The position numbers and the translations under genes are program-made. Under the pieces are notes generated by a model. That model was not told the origin of the DNA. It did no database searches and was given only the letters and a program-made list of their open reading frames with translations. A stretch of DNA of 64,000 nucleotides from positions 1-64,000 of the forward strand of contig NZ_FTNT01000009.1 in NCBI RefSeq assembly GCF_900156495.1, in the 5' to 3' direction. Positions 42,686-52,934 of the stretch are shown here, one piece after another. Position 1 is the first letter of the stretch, and each line of letters starts with the position of its first letter. This DNA is from Williamsia sterculiae. Lineage in GTDB: Bacteria > Actinomycetota > Actinomycetes > Mycobacteriales > Mycobacteriaceae.

Positions 42686-42691
42686 CGTCGC

Positions 42692-43495
42692 ATGAGTGTG
42701 CTGTCCGCATTGGTGGACGATCTGGTCGCCGAATCCGCCTCGCTCGACGATCTGGTCGCCGACCTCGACGAGAACGCGTGGCGGACCCCGACCCCGGCCG
42801 CGGGGTGGACCATCGCCCACCAGATCGGCCATCTCTCCTGGACCGACCGCATGTCGGTCATCGCGGCCACCGACACCGAGGGATTCACCCGAGTGCTGGA
42901 ACAGGCGTTCGGCAACCCAGGAGGATTCGTCGACGAGGGCGCCGAGGTGGAAGCCGCACAGGCCTCCGACGTCATCCTGACCCGGTGGCGGGAGGCGCGC
43001 GGCCAACTCGCCGCCGCGCTGCTCGGGGCGGGAGAGGGCGTCAAACTCCCGTGGTTCGGGCCGCCGATGTCACCGGCCTCGATGGCGACCGCGCGGATCA
43101 TGGAGACCTGGGCACACGGACAGGACGTGGCGGATGCGCTCGGGGTCGGCGTCGAGCCGACCGATCGGCTGCGCGCGGTCGCTCACATCGGCGTCCGCAC
43201 CCGCGACTTCGCCTATCAGGTGAACAACAAGCCGGTGCCCGCCGCGCCCTTCCGCGTGGAACTCACCGCGCCCGGCGGCGACCTCTGGACCTGGGGTCCG
43301 CACGACGCGGACAACCGCATCACCGGCCCGGCCCTGGACTTCTGCCGCCTGGTCACCCAGCGCCGCGCCGTCGCCGATCTCGCACTGGACATCGTCGGCG
43401 ACGATGCGCGTGAGTGGTCCACCATCGCACAGTGTTTCGCGGGCCCGCCGGGATCCGGTCGCGAACCCCTGACCGCTCGAGGAGCTGAGGAATGA
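42692..43495 (+). CDS. TIGR03084-type metal-binding protein (DinB-like/maleylpyruvate isomerase fold)
   Basis: A 267-aa protein of the actinobacterial TIGR03084 family with an N-terminal DinB-like four-helix domain carrying likely metal-binding histidines ([25 protein letters not shown]). It may act as a thiol-dependent isomerase or transferase, inferred from the fold. First gene of the operon, ATG 42692. Its stop overlaps the DUF1446 start by 4 bp (ATGA). Confidence 0.8.
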   Translation: MSVLSALVDDLVAESASLDDLVADLDENAWRTPTPAAGWTIAHQIGHLSWTDRMSVIAATDTEGFTRVLEQAFGNPGGFVDEGAEVEAAQASDVILTRWREARGQLAAALLGAGEGVKLPWFGPPMSPASMATARIMETWAHGQDVADALGVGVEPTDRLRAVAHIGVRTRDFAYQVNNKPVPAAPFRVELTAPGGDLWTWGPHDADNRITGPALDFCRLVTQRRAVADLALDIVGDDAREWSTIAQCFAGPPGSGREPLTARGAEE

Positions 43496-45207
43496 GTATT
43501 CGGATCGGCAACGCATCGGGGTTCTACGGCGACCGGTTCGCCGCCGCTCGCGAGATGCTCGACGGTGGCGACCTCGATTACCTGACCGGTGACTACCTGG
43601 CCGAGCTGACCATGCTGATCCTCGGCCGGGACCGGATGAAGGACCCCACCCGCGGATACGCCAAGACCTTCCTGCGGCAGATGGAGGACTCCCTCGGGCT
43701 CGCCGTCGACAAGGGGGTGAAGATCGTGGTCAACGCCGGTGGTCTCAACCCCACCGGTCTGGCCACGGCGTTGCGCGAGCTGGCCGATCGGGTGGGTGTC
43801 ACCGCGGCGATCGGGCAGGTCGACGGTGACGACCTGATGGACCGGGCCGCTGACCTCGGTCTCGGTACCCCGCTGACCGCGAACGCCTATCTCGGCGCGT
43901 TCGGTATCGCCGCCGCGCTCGACGCCGGTGCCGATGTGGTGGTCACCGGGCGGGTCACCGACGCATCCCTCACCGTGGGGCCCGCGGCCAGCGCATTCGG
44001 TTGGGGTGCCACCGATCTGGACCAGCTGGCCGGCGCGGTGGTCGCCGGGCACATCATCGAGTGCGGGGCGCAGGCGACCGGTGGCAACTACAGCTTCTTC
44101 ACCGAGCTGCCGAACCTGGGACGCATCGGTTTCCCCATCGCCGAGGTCGCCGCCGACGGGTCGTCGGTGATCACCAAGCACGACGGCACCGGTGGCGCGG
44201 TCACCGTCGGCACCGTCACCGCCCAACTGCTTTACGAGATCGGCGGTCCGCGCTATCTCGGACCCGATGTGACCACCCGGCTCGACACGGTCGCCCTGAC
44301 CCAGCTCGGCCCCGACCGGGTACAGGTGTCCGGGGTACGCGGTGAGGTGCCGCCGGTGGACCTCAAGGTGTCCACCAACCATCTCGCCGGTTTCCGCAAC
44401 GAGATGACCCTGGTGCTCACCGGACTCGACATCGACACCAAGGCCCGTTGGGTGCAGCAGCAGGTGGAGGAGGCCCTGTCGCCGCGGCCCGCCGACCTGC
44501 GGTGGGAGCTGGCCCGCCTCGACCAGCCCGACGCCGACACCGAGGAGCGGGCCAGCGCGTTGTTGCGCTGCGTGGTGAAGGACAACGATCCGAACACTGT
44601 CGGCCGGGCGTTCTCGTCGGTGCTCGTCGAACTGGCCCTGGCCAGCTACCCGGGATTCACCATGACCGCCCCGCCCGGCAACGGCACCCCGTTCGGGGTG
44701 TTCGAACCCCGCTACGTACCCGCCGACGAGGTGCATCACCGAGTGACCGCACCGGACGGCACCACCAGTGAGATACCGCCGAGCCCGGTGCGTGGCGACG
44801 TGCCCGCCGACGAGCCGGTCGACGCCCCGGCGTCGCCGTCGGACTGGGGCCCGACCACCGAGGCACCGCTCGGCACCGTGGTGGGCGCGCGCAGCGGTGA
44901 CAAGGGCGGCGACGCGAACATCGGTGTGTGGGTGCGCGATCCGGACCAGTTCGAGTGGCTCGACGCGACCCTGTCGGTGGCCGCACTCCGACGACTGTTG
45001 CCCGAGATCGCCGACCTCGAGGTGCGTCGCCACCGGCTGCCGAACCTGTCGGCGCTGAACTTCGTGATCTCCGGCGTCCTCGGCCGCGGGGTGGCCGACA
45101 ACGTCCGCTTCGATCCGCAGGCCAAGGGGCTCGGCGAGTGGCTGCGGTCACGCGTCGTCGAGATCCCCGAGAATTTTCTGTCCGACACGAGAGGTGCCCA
45201 CACCTGA
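43492..45207 (+). CDS. AtuA-like protein (DUF1446)
   Basis: A 571-aa protein with a large DUF1446 domain ([55 protein letters not shown]) and a C-terminal AtuA-type ferredoxin-fold domain ([16 protein letters not shown]). AtuA is required for acyclic terpene degradation in Pseudomonas, but its reaction is not known. The mycobacterial homologue sits in the same gene order with accA2/accD2. Overlaps at both ends with its neighbours (ATGA, TGATG) indicate coupled translation. Confidence 0.87.
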   Translation: MSIRIGNASGFYGDRFAAAREMLDGGDLDYLTGDYLAELTMLILGRDRMKDPTRGYAKTFLRQMEDSLGLAVDKGVKIVVNAGGLNPTGLATALRELADRVGVTAAIGQVDGDDLMDRAADLGLGTPLTANAYLGAFGIAAALDAGADVVVTGRVTDASLTVGPAASAFGWGATDLDQLAGAVVAGHIIECGAQATGGNYSFFTELPNLGRIGFPIAEVAADGSSVITKHDGTGGAVTVGTVTAQLLYEIGGPRYLGPDVTTRLDTVALTQLGPDRVQVSGVRGEVPPVDLKVSTNHLAGFRNEMTLVLTGLDIDTKARWVQQQVEEALSPRPADLRWELARLDQPDADTEERASALLRCVVKDNDPNTVGRAFSSVLVELALASYPGFTMTAPPGNGTPFGVFEPRYVPADEVHHRVTAPDGTTSEIPPSPVRGDVPADEPVDAPASPSDWGPTTEAPLGTVVGARSGDKGGDANIGVWVRDPDQFEWLDATLSVAALRRLLPEIADLEVRRHRLPNLSALNFVISGVLGRGVADNVRFDPQAKGLGEWLRSRVVEIPENFLSDTRGAHT

Positions 45208-46358
45208 TGCCTGATCAGTGGTCCACACCGGAGCGGGTCGCGTTGCGCGAGACCGTCCGGTCCTTCACCGAGCGGCACGTGCTGCCGTACCAGAACGACT
45301 GGGAACGGGACGGACTGATCCCGCGTGAACTCCATCTCGAGGCGGGCAAACTCGGGCTGTTGGGCATCAACATGCCCGAGCAGGTCGGGGGCGCAGGTGG
45401 CGACGCGATCGACGCCTGCATCCTGGCCGAGGAGTTCCACGTCGCAGGCGGTGCGGGCGGCGTGTTCGCCTCCCTGTTCACCTGCGGCATCGCGCTGCCG
45501 CATCTGATCGCCGCCGGTGATCGGGACCAGATCGACCGCTGGGTGCGCCCCACCCTGGCCGGGGAGAAGATCGGCAGCCTCGCCATCACCGAGCCCGGTG
45601 GGGGATCCGACGTGGGTCACCTGACCACCCGTGCCGACCGCGACGGTGACCACTACGTGGTCAACGGTGCCAAGACCTACATCACCTCGGCGGTCCGCGC
45701 CGACTTCGTCGTCACCGCCGTGCGCACCGGCGGCCCCGGGGCCGCCGGCGTGTCGCTGTTGGTGATCGACAAGGACACGCCCGGTTTCACCGTGTCCCGC
45801 AAATTGGACAAGATGGGCTGGCGGGCCTCGGACACCGCGGAGCTGTCGTTCGTCGACGTCCGCGTCCCCGTGGAGAACCTCGTCGGTGTGGAGAACACCG
45901 GGTTCACCCAGATCGCGGCCGCCTTCGTCAGCGAGCGGGTGGGACTGGCCGTGCAGGCGTACGCGGGCGCCCAGCGCTGCCTCGACCTGACGCTGGCGTG
46001 GGTACGCGACCGCGAGACCTTCGGCAAACCGCTCATCAGGCGGCAGGCCGTGCAGGACAGCGTCACCGAGATGGCCCGCAAGATCGACGTGGCCCGGGTC
46101 TACACACGCGCGGTCGTCGACCGCAACGTCACCACCGGTGACGACCTGATCGCCGAGGTCTGCTTCGCCAAGAACACCGCCGTCGAGACCGGGGAGTGGG
46201 TGGCGAACAAGGCCGTTCAGCTGTTCGGCGGTCTCGGTTACATGGCCGAGTCCGAGGTGGAACGCCAGTACCGCGACATCCGCATCCTCGGCATCGGCGG
46301 TGGCACCACCGAGATCCTCACCGGTCTCGCGGCAAAACGATTGGGGTACCAGGCATGA
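45207..46358 (+). CDS. Acyl-CoA dehydrogenase, FadE13-like, isovaleryl-type base
   Basis: A 383-aa acyl-CoA dehydrogenase. The substrate loop is AITEPGGGSDVGHL. The usual C-terminal catalytic Glu (EGTxE) is replaced by IGGGTTEI, as in isovaleryl-CoA dehydrogenase, and the base is instead E243 in the SERVGLAVQ helix. This placement suits substrates branched near the beta carbon, a family-based inference. It corresponds in order to mycobacterial fadE13. Stop and start overlap its neighbours (TGATG, ATGA). Confidence 0.88.
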   Translation: MPDQWSTPERVALRETVRSFTERHVLPYQNDWERDGLIPRELHLEAGKLGLLGINMPEQVGGAGGDAIDACILAEEFHVAGGAGGVFASLFTCGIALPHLIAAGDRDQIDRWVRPTLAGEKIGSLAITEPGGGSDVGHLTTRADRDGDHYVVNGAKTYITSAVRADFVVTAVRTGGPGAAGVSLLVIDKDTPGFTVSRKLDKMGWRASDTAELSFVDVRVPVENLVGVENTGFTQIAAAFVSERVGLAVQAYAGAQRCLDLTLAWVRDRETFGKPLIRRQAVQDSVTEMARKIDVARVYTRAVVDRNVTTGDDLIAEVCFAKNTAVETGEWVANKAVQLFGGLGYMAESEVERQYRDIRILGIGGGTTEILTGLAAKRLGYQA

Positions 46359-47953
46359 CCGCACTGCGATCCACACTCGACCCCACCGGGGAGGGCTACG
46401 CGGCCGCCGCCACCTCGATGGAGGCCAAGCTCATCGAGCTGCAGGTGGAGTTCGACAAGGCGTTGGCGGGCGGCGGCGAGAAGAAGGTGCAGCGGCACCA
46501 CTCCCGCGGCAAGATGCTGGCCCGCGAACGCATCGAGCTGCTCGTCGACCCCGACACCGCCTTCCTGGAACTGTGCCCGTTGGCCGGGTACGGCTCGGAC
46601 TTCCAGGTCGGCGCCTCGCTGGTCGTCGGGATCGGGGTGGTCGAGGGGGTGGAATGCATGATCGTCGCCAACGACCCGACCGTGCGGGGCGGTACCTCCA
46701 ACCCGTGGACCCTCAAGAAGGGGTTCCGCGCCAACGAGATCGCACTGCAGAACCGGTTGCCTTGCATCTCCCTGGTGGAGTCGGGCGGGGCCGACCTGCC
46801 CACCCAGAAAGAGGTTTTCATCCCCGGTGGGCGCATGTTCCGCGACATCACCCAGCTGTCCGCGGCCGGGATCCCCACCATCGCACTGGTCTTCGGCAAC
46901 TCGACCGCCGGTGGCGCCTACATCCCCGGGATGAGCGATCACACGGTGATGATCGAGAATCGGTCCAAGGTGTTCCTGGGTGGTCCACCGCTGGTGAAGA
47001 TGGCCACCGGTGAGGAGAGCGACGACGAGTCGTTGGGCGGAGCCCAGATGCACGCCCGCCAGTCGGGTCTGGCCGACTACTACGCCCAGGACGAACAGGA
47101 CGCGGTGCGCATCGGCCGACGGATCGTCGCCCGGCTGAACTGGCACAAGAAGGGCCCCGGCCCGATTGCCCCGTCCGTCGAGCCGCGCTACGACCCCGAG
47201 GAACTGCTCGGCATCGTCCCGGCGGATCTCAAGATCCCGTTCGACCCCCGCGACGTGATCGCCCGGGTGGTCGACGACTCCGACTTCGACGAGTTCAAGT
47301 CCGAGTACGGGTCGTCGCTGGTCACCGGATGGGCGCGGATCCACGGGTACCCGGTGGGCATCCTGGCCAACGCCCAGGGCGTGCTGTTCAGCCAGGAGGC
47401 GCAGAAGGCGACCCAGTTCATCCAGCTGGCCAACCGCAGCGACACCCCACTGTTGTTCCTGCACAACACCACCGGCTACATGGTCGGCAAGGAGTACGAG
47501 CAGAACGGCATCATCAAGCACGGCTCGATGATGATCAACGCGGTCTCCAACTCCACCGTGCCACACATCTCGCTGCTGGTGGGCGCGAGTTACGGTGCCG
47601 GTCACTACGGCATGTGCGGGCGCGCCTACGACCCCCGCTTCCTGTTCGCCTGGCCCAGCGCGAAGTCGGCGGTCATGGGGGCCGCGCAGTTGGCCGGGGT
47701 GATCTCGCTGGTGTCGCGGGCGGCCACCGAGGCCCGCGGCGGCACCGTCGACGAGGCCGCCGACGCGGGGATGAAACAGATGATCGAGGCGCAGATCGAG
47801 AAGGAGTCGGTCCCGGCGTTCCTGTCCGGGATGCTCTACGACGACGGCATCATCGATCCCCGCGACACCAGGACCGTGCTGGGGCTGTGCCTGTCGACCA
47901 TCGACAACACGCCGGTCGAGGGGACGTCCAACTTCGGCGTCTTCCGGATGTGA
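46355..47953 (+). CDS. accD2: Acyl-CoA carboxylase carboxyltransferase (AccD2-like)
   Basis: A 532-aa carboxyltransferase (beta) subunit of a biotin-dependent acyl-CoA carboxylase, of the 3-methylcrotonyl/geranyl-CoA type rather than the propionyl-CoA type (LVESGGADLPTQKEVFIPGG, NSTAGGAYIPGMSDHTVM, LLVGASYGAGHYGMCGRAY). It pairs with the biotin carboxylase coded 7 bp downstream. Substrate is inferred from neighbours: a 3-methyl-branched enoyl-CoA. Order matches mycobacterial accD2-accA2. Confidence 0.9.
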   Translation: MTALRSTLDPTGEGYAAAATSMEAKLIELQVEFDKALAGGGEKKVQRHHSRGKMLARERIELLVDPDTAFLELCPLAGYGSDFQVGASLVVGIGVVEGVECMIVANDPTVRGGTSNPWTLKKGFRANEIALQNRLPCISLVESGGADLPTQKEVFIPGGRMFRDITQLSAAGIPTIALVFGNSTAGGAYIPGMSDHTVMIENRSKVFLGGPPLVKMATGEESDDESLGGAQMHARQSGLADYYAQDEQDAVRIGRRIVARLNWHKKGPGPIAPSVEPRYDPEELLGIVPADLKIPFDPRDVIARVVDDSDFDEFKSEYGSSLVTGWARIHGYPVGILANAQGVLFSQEAQKATQFIQLANRSDTPLLFLHNTTGYMVGKEYEQNGIIKHGSMMINAVSNSTVPHISLLVGASYGAGHYGMCGRAYDPRFLFAWPSAKSAVMGAAQLAGVISLVSRAATEARGGTVDEAADAGMKQMIEAQIEKESVPAFLSGMLYDDGIIDPRDTRTVLGLCLSTIDNTPVEGTSNFGVFRM

Positions 47954-47960
47954 GGAACCC

Positions 47961-49952
47961 ATGACCACCACAGACATCACCTCGGTACTCGTCGCCAACC
48001 GCGGCGAGATCGCGCGACGGGTCTTCCACACCTGCCGCGAACTCGGCATCGGCACGGTCGCGGTGTTCTCCGACCCCGACGCCGACGCGCCGCACGTCCG
48101 GGAGGCCGACGTCGCGGTGCGGCTGCCGGGTTCCACCTCCGCCGAGACCTATCTGCAGCCGACGGCGCTGATCGCCGCGGCACGGTCCGCCGGTGCCGAC
48201 GCGATCCATCCGGGCTATGGATTCCTGTCGGAGAACGCCGGCTTCGCACAGCAGGTGATCGACGCCGGGTTGGTCTGGATCGGACCGACCCCCAAGGCGA
48301 TCGACGCGATGGGCTCCAAGGTCAACGCCAAACAGATCATGGGCGCCGCCGGGGTGCCGCTGCTCGGTGACCTCGACCCGGAGACGGTGACCGAGGCCGA
48401 CCTGCCGGTGCTGATCAAGGCCTCGGCGGGTGGCGGGGGACGCGGTATGCGCATCGTTCGCGACCTCGCAGAATTGCCCGACCAACTCGAGGGTGCACGT
48501 CGCGAGGCCCAGTCGGCCTTCGGCGACGCGACGGTGTTCTGCGAGCCGTACGTCGAACGCGGCCACCACATCGAGGTGCAGGTGCTCGCGGACACCGCGG
48601 GCACGGTGTGGGCGGTGGGCGAGCGGGAATGCTCCATCCAACGTCGTCATCAGAAGGTGGTGGAGGAGGCGCCGGCACCGCTGGTGGAACGCATCGGGGG
48701 TGAGCTGCGGACGTCGCTGTACTCCGCCGCCCGAGCGGCGGCCGAGGCCATCGGCTACCAGGGTGCGGGCACGGTGGAATTCCTGGCCGACGATGCCGGC
48801 CGGTTCTGGTTCCTGGAGATGAACACCCGGCTGCAGGTGGAACACCCGGTCACCGAGGCGACCACCGGCCTCGACCTGGTGCAGTGGCAGCTGCGGGTCG
48901 CCGCCGGTGAATCGTTGGTCGGCGAGCCGCCACACGCGACCGGTCATGCCATCGAGGTCCGGCTCTACGCCGAGGACCCGGCCGCCGACTGGCAACCGCA
49001 GTCGGGGACCGTGACCCGTTTCGAGATCGAGTCCGACAGTCGGTTCGGGCCGTTGTCGCGGGCAGGCATCCGGGTCGACAGCGGGGTGCGCGACGGCAGC
49101 GAGATCTCTACCTTCTACGACCCGATGCTGGCCAAGGTCATCAGCTGGGCGCCCACCCGGCGGCAGGCGGCCGCCCGGCTGGCCACCGCGCTGCAACGGG
49201 CGCGGTTGCACGGACTCACCACCAACCGCGACATGCTGATCAACACCCTGCGCAACCCGCTGTTCCTGGCCGGTGACACCGACACCGGGTTCATCGACAC
49301 CGTCGGTCTGGGGGTGTTGTCCGCCCCGCTGGCCGACGCCGACGAGACCCGACGCGCGACCATCGCCGCGACGCTGGCGACGGCCGCGGCGCACCGCAGC
49401 ACGGCAGGTGTACAGCGCGACCTGCCCGCGGGGTGGCGCAACCTGTTCTCCGCGCCCGCTCGGCGCCGGTTCCTGCTCGGTGACGACGAGGTGGAGGTGG
49501 CGTACCGGTTCACCCGCACCGGCGTCACCCTGCCCGACGACCCGGGTGTCGAGGTGGTCGCCGCGACCCCGGATCAGGTGGTGATCGACGTCGACGGACT
49601 GCGTCGGCACTACGACGTGGCGATCGTCGGTGACCGTATCGATGTCGACGGGGTGTCCGGGTCGGTGACCCTGACCGAGGTGCCGCGATTCGTCGACCCG
49701 AACGCGGTGGAACGACCCGGATCGCTGTTGGCGCCGATGCCCGGCGCGGTGATCAGGGTCGCGGTCGAGCAGGGTGATCACGTCACCGCGGGACAACCGC
49801 TGCTGTGGATGGAGGCGATGAAGATGGAGCACACCATCGCCGCGCCGGCCGACGGGGTGGTCACCGTGCTGTCGGCGCAACCAGGACAACAACTCGCGGT
49901 GGGGGACGTGCTCGCCGTCATCACCGGACACGACGAGGAAGAGAACGCATGA
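47961..49952 (+). CDS. accA2: Acyl-CoA carboxylase biotin carboxylase/BCCP subunit (AccA2-like)
   Basis: A 663-aa alpha subunit with biotin carboxylase (ATP-grasp; VLIKASAGGGGRGMRIV, EMNTRLQVEHPVTE) in residues 1-450, a linker, and a C-terminal biotinyl domain with EAMKMEH (biotinylated K621). It carboxylates biotin for the AccD2-like partner. Gene order and spacing place it with the FadE genes and hydratase in one pathway. The stop overlaps the next start by 4 bp (ATGA). Confidence 0.92.
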   Translation: MTTTDITSVLVANRGEIARRVFHTCRELGIGTVAVFSDPDADAPHVREADVAVRLPGSTSAETYLQPTALIAAARSAGADAIHPGYGFLSENAGFAQQVIDAGLVWIGPTPKAIDAMGSKVNAKQIMGAAGVPLLGDLDPETVTEADLPVLIKASAGGGGRGMRIVRDLAELPDQLEGARREAQSAFGDATVFCEPYVERGHHIEVQVLADTAGTVWAVGERECSIQRRHQKVVEEAPAPLVERIGGELRTSLYSAARAAAEAIGYQGAGTVEFLADDAGRFWFLEMNTRLQVEHPVTEATTGLDLVQWQLRVAAGESLVGEPPHATGHAIEVRLYAEDPAADWQPQSGTVTRFEIESDSRFGPLSRAGIRVDSGVRDGSEISTFYDPMLAKVISWAPTRRQAAARLATALQRARLHGLTTNRDMLINTLRNPLFLAGDTDTGFIDTVGLGVLSAPLADADETRRATIAATLATAAAHRSTAGVQRDLPAGWRNLFSAPARRRFLLGDDEVEVAYRFTRTGVTLPDDPGVEVVAATPDQVVIDVDGLRRHYDVAIVGDRIDVDGVSGSVTLTEVPRFVDPNAVERPGSLLAPMPGAVIRVAVEQGDHVTAGQPLLWMEAMKMEHTIAAPADGVVTVLSAQPGQQLAVGDVLAVITGHDEEENA

Positions 49953-51127
49953 ACGCAGTGACCGAGACCAACCCGTTCGCCGAGACCGAGGAGCGGGCCG
50001 CGCTGCGCGCATCCGTTGCGGGCCTGGCCAAGCGCTACGGCCAGGAGTACTTCCTGGCCTGCGCCCGGGAGGGTCGTAAGACCGACGAGATGTGGAACGA
50101 GGCAGGCAAGCTCGGCTTCATCGGCGTCAACCTGCCCGAGGAGTACGGCGGCGGCGGGGCGGGAATGTACGAACTCGCCATCGTCATGGAGGAGATCGCG
50201 GCGGCGGGCACCGGTCTGCTGATGCTGGTGGTCTCGCCGGCGATCTGCGGCAACATCATCGCCCGCTTCGGCACCGACGACCAGAAGCAGCGTTGGCTGC
50301 CGGGTCTGGCCGACGGCAGCATCACCATGGCGTTCAGCATCACCGAACCCGACGCCGGATCGAACTCGCACAAGATCACCACCACCGCCAAGCGGGACGG
50401 CGACGAGTGGTTGCTCACCGGGCGCAAGATCTACTGTTCGGGTGTCGACCAGGCCGACGCGGTGCTGGTGGTCTCGCGGACCGAGGACGCCAAGACCGGC
50501 AATCTCAAACCGGTGTTGTTCATCGTCCCCACCGACGCACCGAACTTCGAGTACAAGCAGATCGACATGGATCTGGTGAACCCGGAGAAGCAGTTCCTGC
50601 TGTTCCTCGACGACGTGCGGCTGCCCGCGGATGCCCTGGTGGGATCCGAGGACGCCGCGATCGGCCAGCTGTTCGCCGGGCTGAACCCGGAACGGATCAT
50701 GGCGGCCGCCTCGGCGATCGGGATGGCCCGGTTCGCCCTCGACAAGGCGGTCCGCTACGTCAACGATCGCACGGTGTGGAAGCAGCCCATCGGCGCGCAC
50801 CAGGCCATCGCGCACCCGCTGGCGCAGGGCAAGATCGAGCTGGAGATGGCCAAGCTGATGATGCAGAAGGCCGCGACGCTGTACGACGCGGGCGACGACT
50901 GGGGTGCCGCGGAACCGGCGAACATGGCCAAGTACGCGGCCGCCGAGGCCGCGGTGAAGATCGTCGACCACGCCGTGCACTCGATGGGTGGCAACGGGCT
51001 GAGCAGCGAGTACGGGATGGCGCCGTTGCTCTCGCTGGCGCGGATCGCCCGGGTGGCCCCGGTCAGCCGCGAGATGATCCTCAACTTCGTCGCGCAGACC
51101 AGCCTCGGCCTGCCCAAGTCGTACTGA
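49949..51127 (+). CDS. Acyl-CoA dehydrogenase, FadE12-like
   Basis: A 392-aa acyl-CoA dehydrogenase distinct from the first in the operon. Motifs: FSITEPDAGSNSHKI and IMEEIAAAGTGLLMLV. It lacks the C-terminal EGT Glu (RIARVAPVSREMI) and has E248 in NPERIMAAAS, so it too uses the isovaleryl/long-chain-type base position. Two such dehydrogenases suggest two oxidations of one branched substrate or two related substrates. Corresponds to fadE12 in mycobacterial order. Confidence 0.87.
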   Translation: MNAVTETNPFAETEERAALRASVAGLAKRYGQEYFLACAREGRKTDEMWNEAGKLGFIGVNLPEEYGGGGAGMYELAIVMEEIAAAGTGLLMLVVSPAICGNIIARFGTDDQKQRWLPGLADGSITMAFSITEPDAGSNSHKITTTAKRDGDEWLLTGRKIYCSGVDQADAVLVVSRTEDAKTGNLKPVLFIVPTDAPNFEYKQIDMDLVNPEKQFLLFLDDVRLPADALVGSEDAAIGQLFAGLNPERIMAAASAIGMARFALDKAVRYVNDRTVWKQPIGAHQAIAHPLAQGKIELEMAKLMMQKAATLYDAGDDWGAAEPANMAKYAAAEAAVKIVDHAVHSMGGNGLSSEYGMAPLLSLARIARVAPVSREMILNFVAQTSLGLPKSY

Positions 51128-51130
51128 GTC

Positions 51131-51928
51131 GTGGGTGATCCGGTGACCGACCTGGTGACCTACACAGTCGAGGGCGGGGTGGCGACGGTGACGCTGGACT
51201 CGCCGGCGAACCGCAACGCGCTGAGCATGTCGCTGACCGAACAGCTCACCGAGCGCTTGGCGCGGGCCGCGGCGGACGAGGCGGTGCGCGCGGTGGTGCT
51301 GACCCACACCGGCACCTCGTTCTGTGCGGGCGGTGACCTGTCCGAGGCGACCAGTCGGGGACTGTCGATCGAGGAGGCGTCCGCGGCGGGCACCCGGGCC
51401 ATGCTGGCGTTGATGCGGCAGATACTGGAACTGCCGAAGCCCGTGGTGGCCAGGCTGAACGGGCACGCCCGGGCCGGCGGCCTGGGGCTGCTGGGTGCGT
51501 GCGACGTCGTGATCGCGGGGGAGCGCAGCACCTTCGCGCTCACCGAGGTCCGACTCGGCTTGGCGCCGGCGATGATCACCCTGACCCTGCGGCCCCGGGT
51601 GGCGCCGCGGGCGCTGAACCGCTACTACCTGACCGGTGAGAAGTTCGACGCGGCCACCGCGGAACAGATCGGGCTGATCACCGAGGCCGTGGCATCGGAC
51701 GACGAGCTGGAGGCGACCGTGACGGCGATCCTCGGCGACCTGCGCAAGGGATCGCCGCAGGGACTACGGGAGAGCAAGCGACTCGTGACGGCGCCAGTGC
51801 TGGCCCACTTCGACACCGAGGGGGAGTCGCTCGCGGCGTTGTCGGGGTCGCTGTTCGCCTCGGACGAGGCGCGAGAGGGCATGATGGCGTTCCTGCAGAA
51901 GACCACCCCGCGGTGGGCAGAGACCTGA
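51131..51928 (+). CDS. Enoyl-CoA hydratase, LiuC/AtuE/EchA7-like
   Basis: A 265-aa crotonase-fold hydratase. The first usual catalytic Glu (after GGG) is replaced by Gly in RAGGLGLLGACD, while the second Glu is kept in ALTEVRLGLAPAMI. This pattern is that of 3-methylglutaconyl-CoA hydratases (LiuC) and AtuE, and of mycobacterial EchA7, supporting hydration of a carboxylated branched enoyl-CoA. GTG 51131 start. The stop overlaps the TetR gene by 16 bp. Confidence 0.87.
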   Translation: MGDPVTDLVTYTVEGGVATVTLDSPANRNALSMSLTEQLTERLARAAADEAVRAVVLTHTGTSFCAGGDLSEATSRGLSIEEASAAGTRAMLALMRQILELPKPVVARLNGHARAGGLGLLGACDVVIAGERSTFALTEVRLGLAPAMITLTLRPRVAPRALNRYYLTGEKFDAATAEQIGLITEAVASDDELEATVTAILGDLRKGSPQGLRESKRLVTAPVLAHFDTEGESLAALSGSLFASDEAREGMMAFLQKTTPRWAET

Positions 51929-52521
51929 CCGCGGTCCGGGAACCGAAGCAGGACCGCTCACGGGCGACTCGTGAGCGGTTGCTCTCGTCGACCATCGAAC
52001 TGCTGGCGCGCCGCGGCTGGGACGCGTCGACGGTGTCGACGGTGGCCGCGGCGGCGGGCGTCTCGCGGGGCGCCGCGCAGCACCACTTCCCGACCAGGGA
52101 GGCATTGATCACCGCCGCGCTGGAGCAGGTGTTCGAGGAGATGACCCAGCGGATCCGCGAGGTCAGCCAGACCCTGCCCGACGGACCGGCCCACATCCAC
52201 GCGGTGGTGGAACGGGCCGTCGACATCTACACCGGCATGGAGTTCAAGGCCGCTCTGCAGGTCTGGGCCGCGGCCGCATCCGACTCGGCGTTGCGCGACC
52301 TCATCCTGCCGTTGGAGGGCAAGTTCGCCCGGGCCGCGCACCGGTACACGATGGTCGCGCTCGGCGTGGATCCCGACGACGTCCAGGCGCACCGTCTGGT
52401 GCAGGCCACCCTCGACCTCGCGCGCGGGCTGGGTCTGGCCGACACCCTCTCCGACGACTCGGCCCGTCGGGCCCAGGTGATCGACACCTGGTCGCGGCAA
52501 CTGGCGCTGGCGCTGGCCTGA
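51913..52521 (+). CDS. TetR-family regulator at the end of the carboxylase operon
   Basis: A 202-aa TetR-type repressor: HTH residues about 20-65 (TVAAAAGVSRGAAQHHF) and a ligand domain. It overlaps the hydratase gene by 16 bp, so it is made with the pathway enzymes and is the natural candidate to sense an acyl-CoA intermediate and control the operon promoter near 42644-42685. Start GTG 51913; other starts possible. Confidence 0.85.
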   Translation: MGRDLTAVREPKQDRSRATRERLLSSTIELLARRGWDASTVSTVAAAAGVSRGAAQHHFPTREALITAALEQVFEEMTQRIREVSQTLPDGPAHIHAVVERAVDIYTGMEFKAALQVWAAAASDSALRDLILPLEGKFARAAHRYTMVALGVDPDDVQAHRLVQATLDLARGLGLADTLSDDSARRAQVIDTWSRQLALALA

Positions 52522-52934
52522 GCGCACGGCTCGGGAACACCGCCGTGGCCCCGGTCGTTGTCACATCGAGGCGTTCCGTCACTCCTACAGCGCCCTCGCG
52601 TCACCCGTCATTCATCCGGCCATTTCGCTCACCCGGCGTTTTTTGACCAGCGCGAAGGCGGTCGGTAGAGTTGATCGCTGTGCCTGGCAACCGCTGGGCC
52701 AGTCCGCATGCCTGCGATCGAATGGTCGTCGGGGATGTCCCGGATTGACGTGCGACACCGGTCCGACGTGCGATGACACGCCCGACTCAGGGGTGGCAAT
52801 CAATAGTTTGACCAGCGCAGACGTGCTGGTGGGGCGAGTTGCGGAAGTCGGCGAACCGCGAGGTTCTCGACTTGCCCGGAGCACCAACCGCGATGCCGAG
52901 CAGAATCACGCCGAACGGAAAGAAGAAGTACTCA
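52522..52934 (+). other. Intergenic region and leader upstream of rpsL (413 bp)
   Basis: No confident gene seen. The region contains the str-operon promoter (52643-52671) and a leader of about 257 nt. TTTGACCAGCGC occurs twice (52642-52653 and 52807-52818); the second copy has no fitting -10 downstream. A 22-codon frame (52708-52776) lies in the leader without clear coding support. Confidence 0.55.
52643..52671 (+). promoter_or_regulatory. Str-operon promoter
   Basis: TTGACC (52643-52648), a 17-bp spacer and TAGAGT (52666-52671) form the best-matching vegetative promoter of the window. Predicted start near 52678. Confidence 0.75.

Noticed and set aside
52708-52776. A 22-codon frame in the rpsL leader (MPAIEWSSGMSRIDV...)
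   Set aside because: No good ribosome-binding site and no attenuator-like codon run; could be a chance frame, so not listed as a gene.
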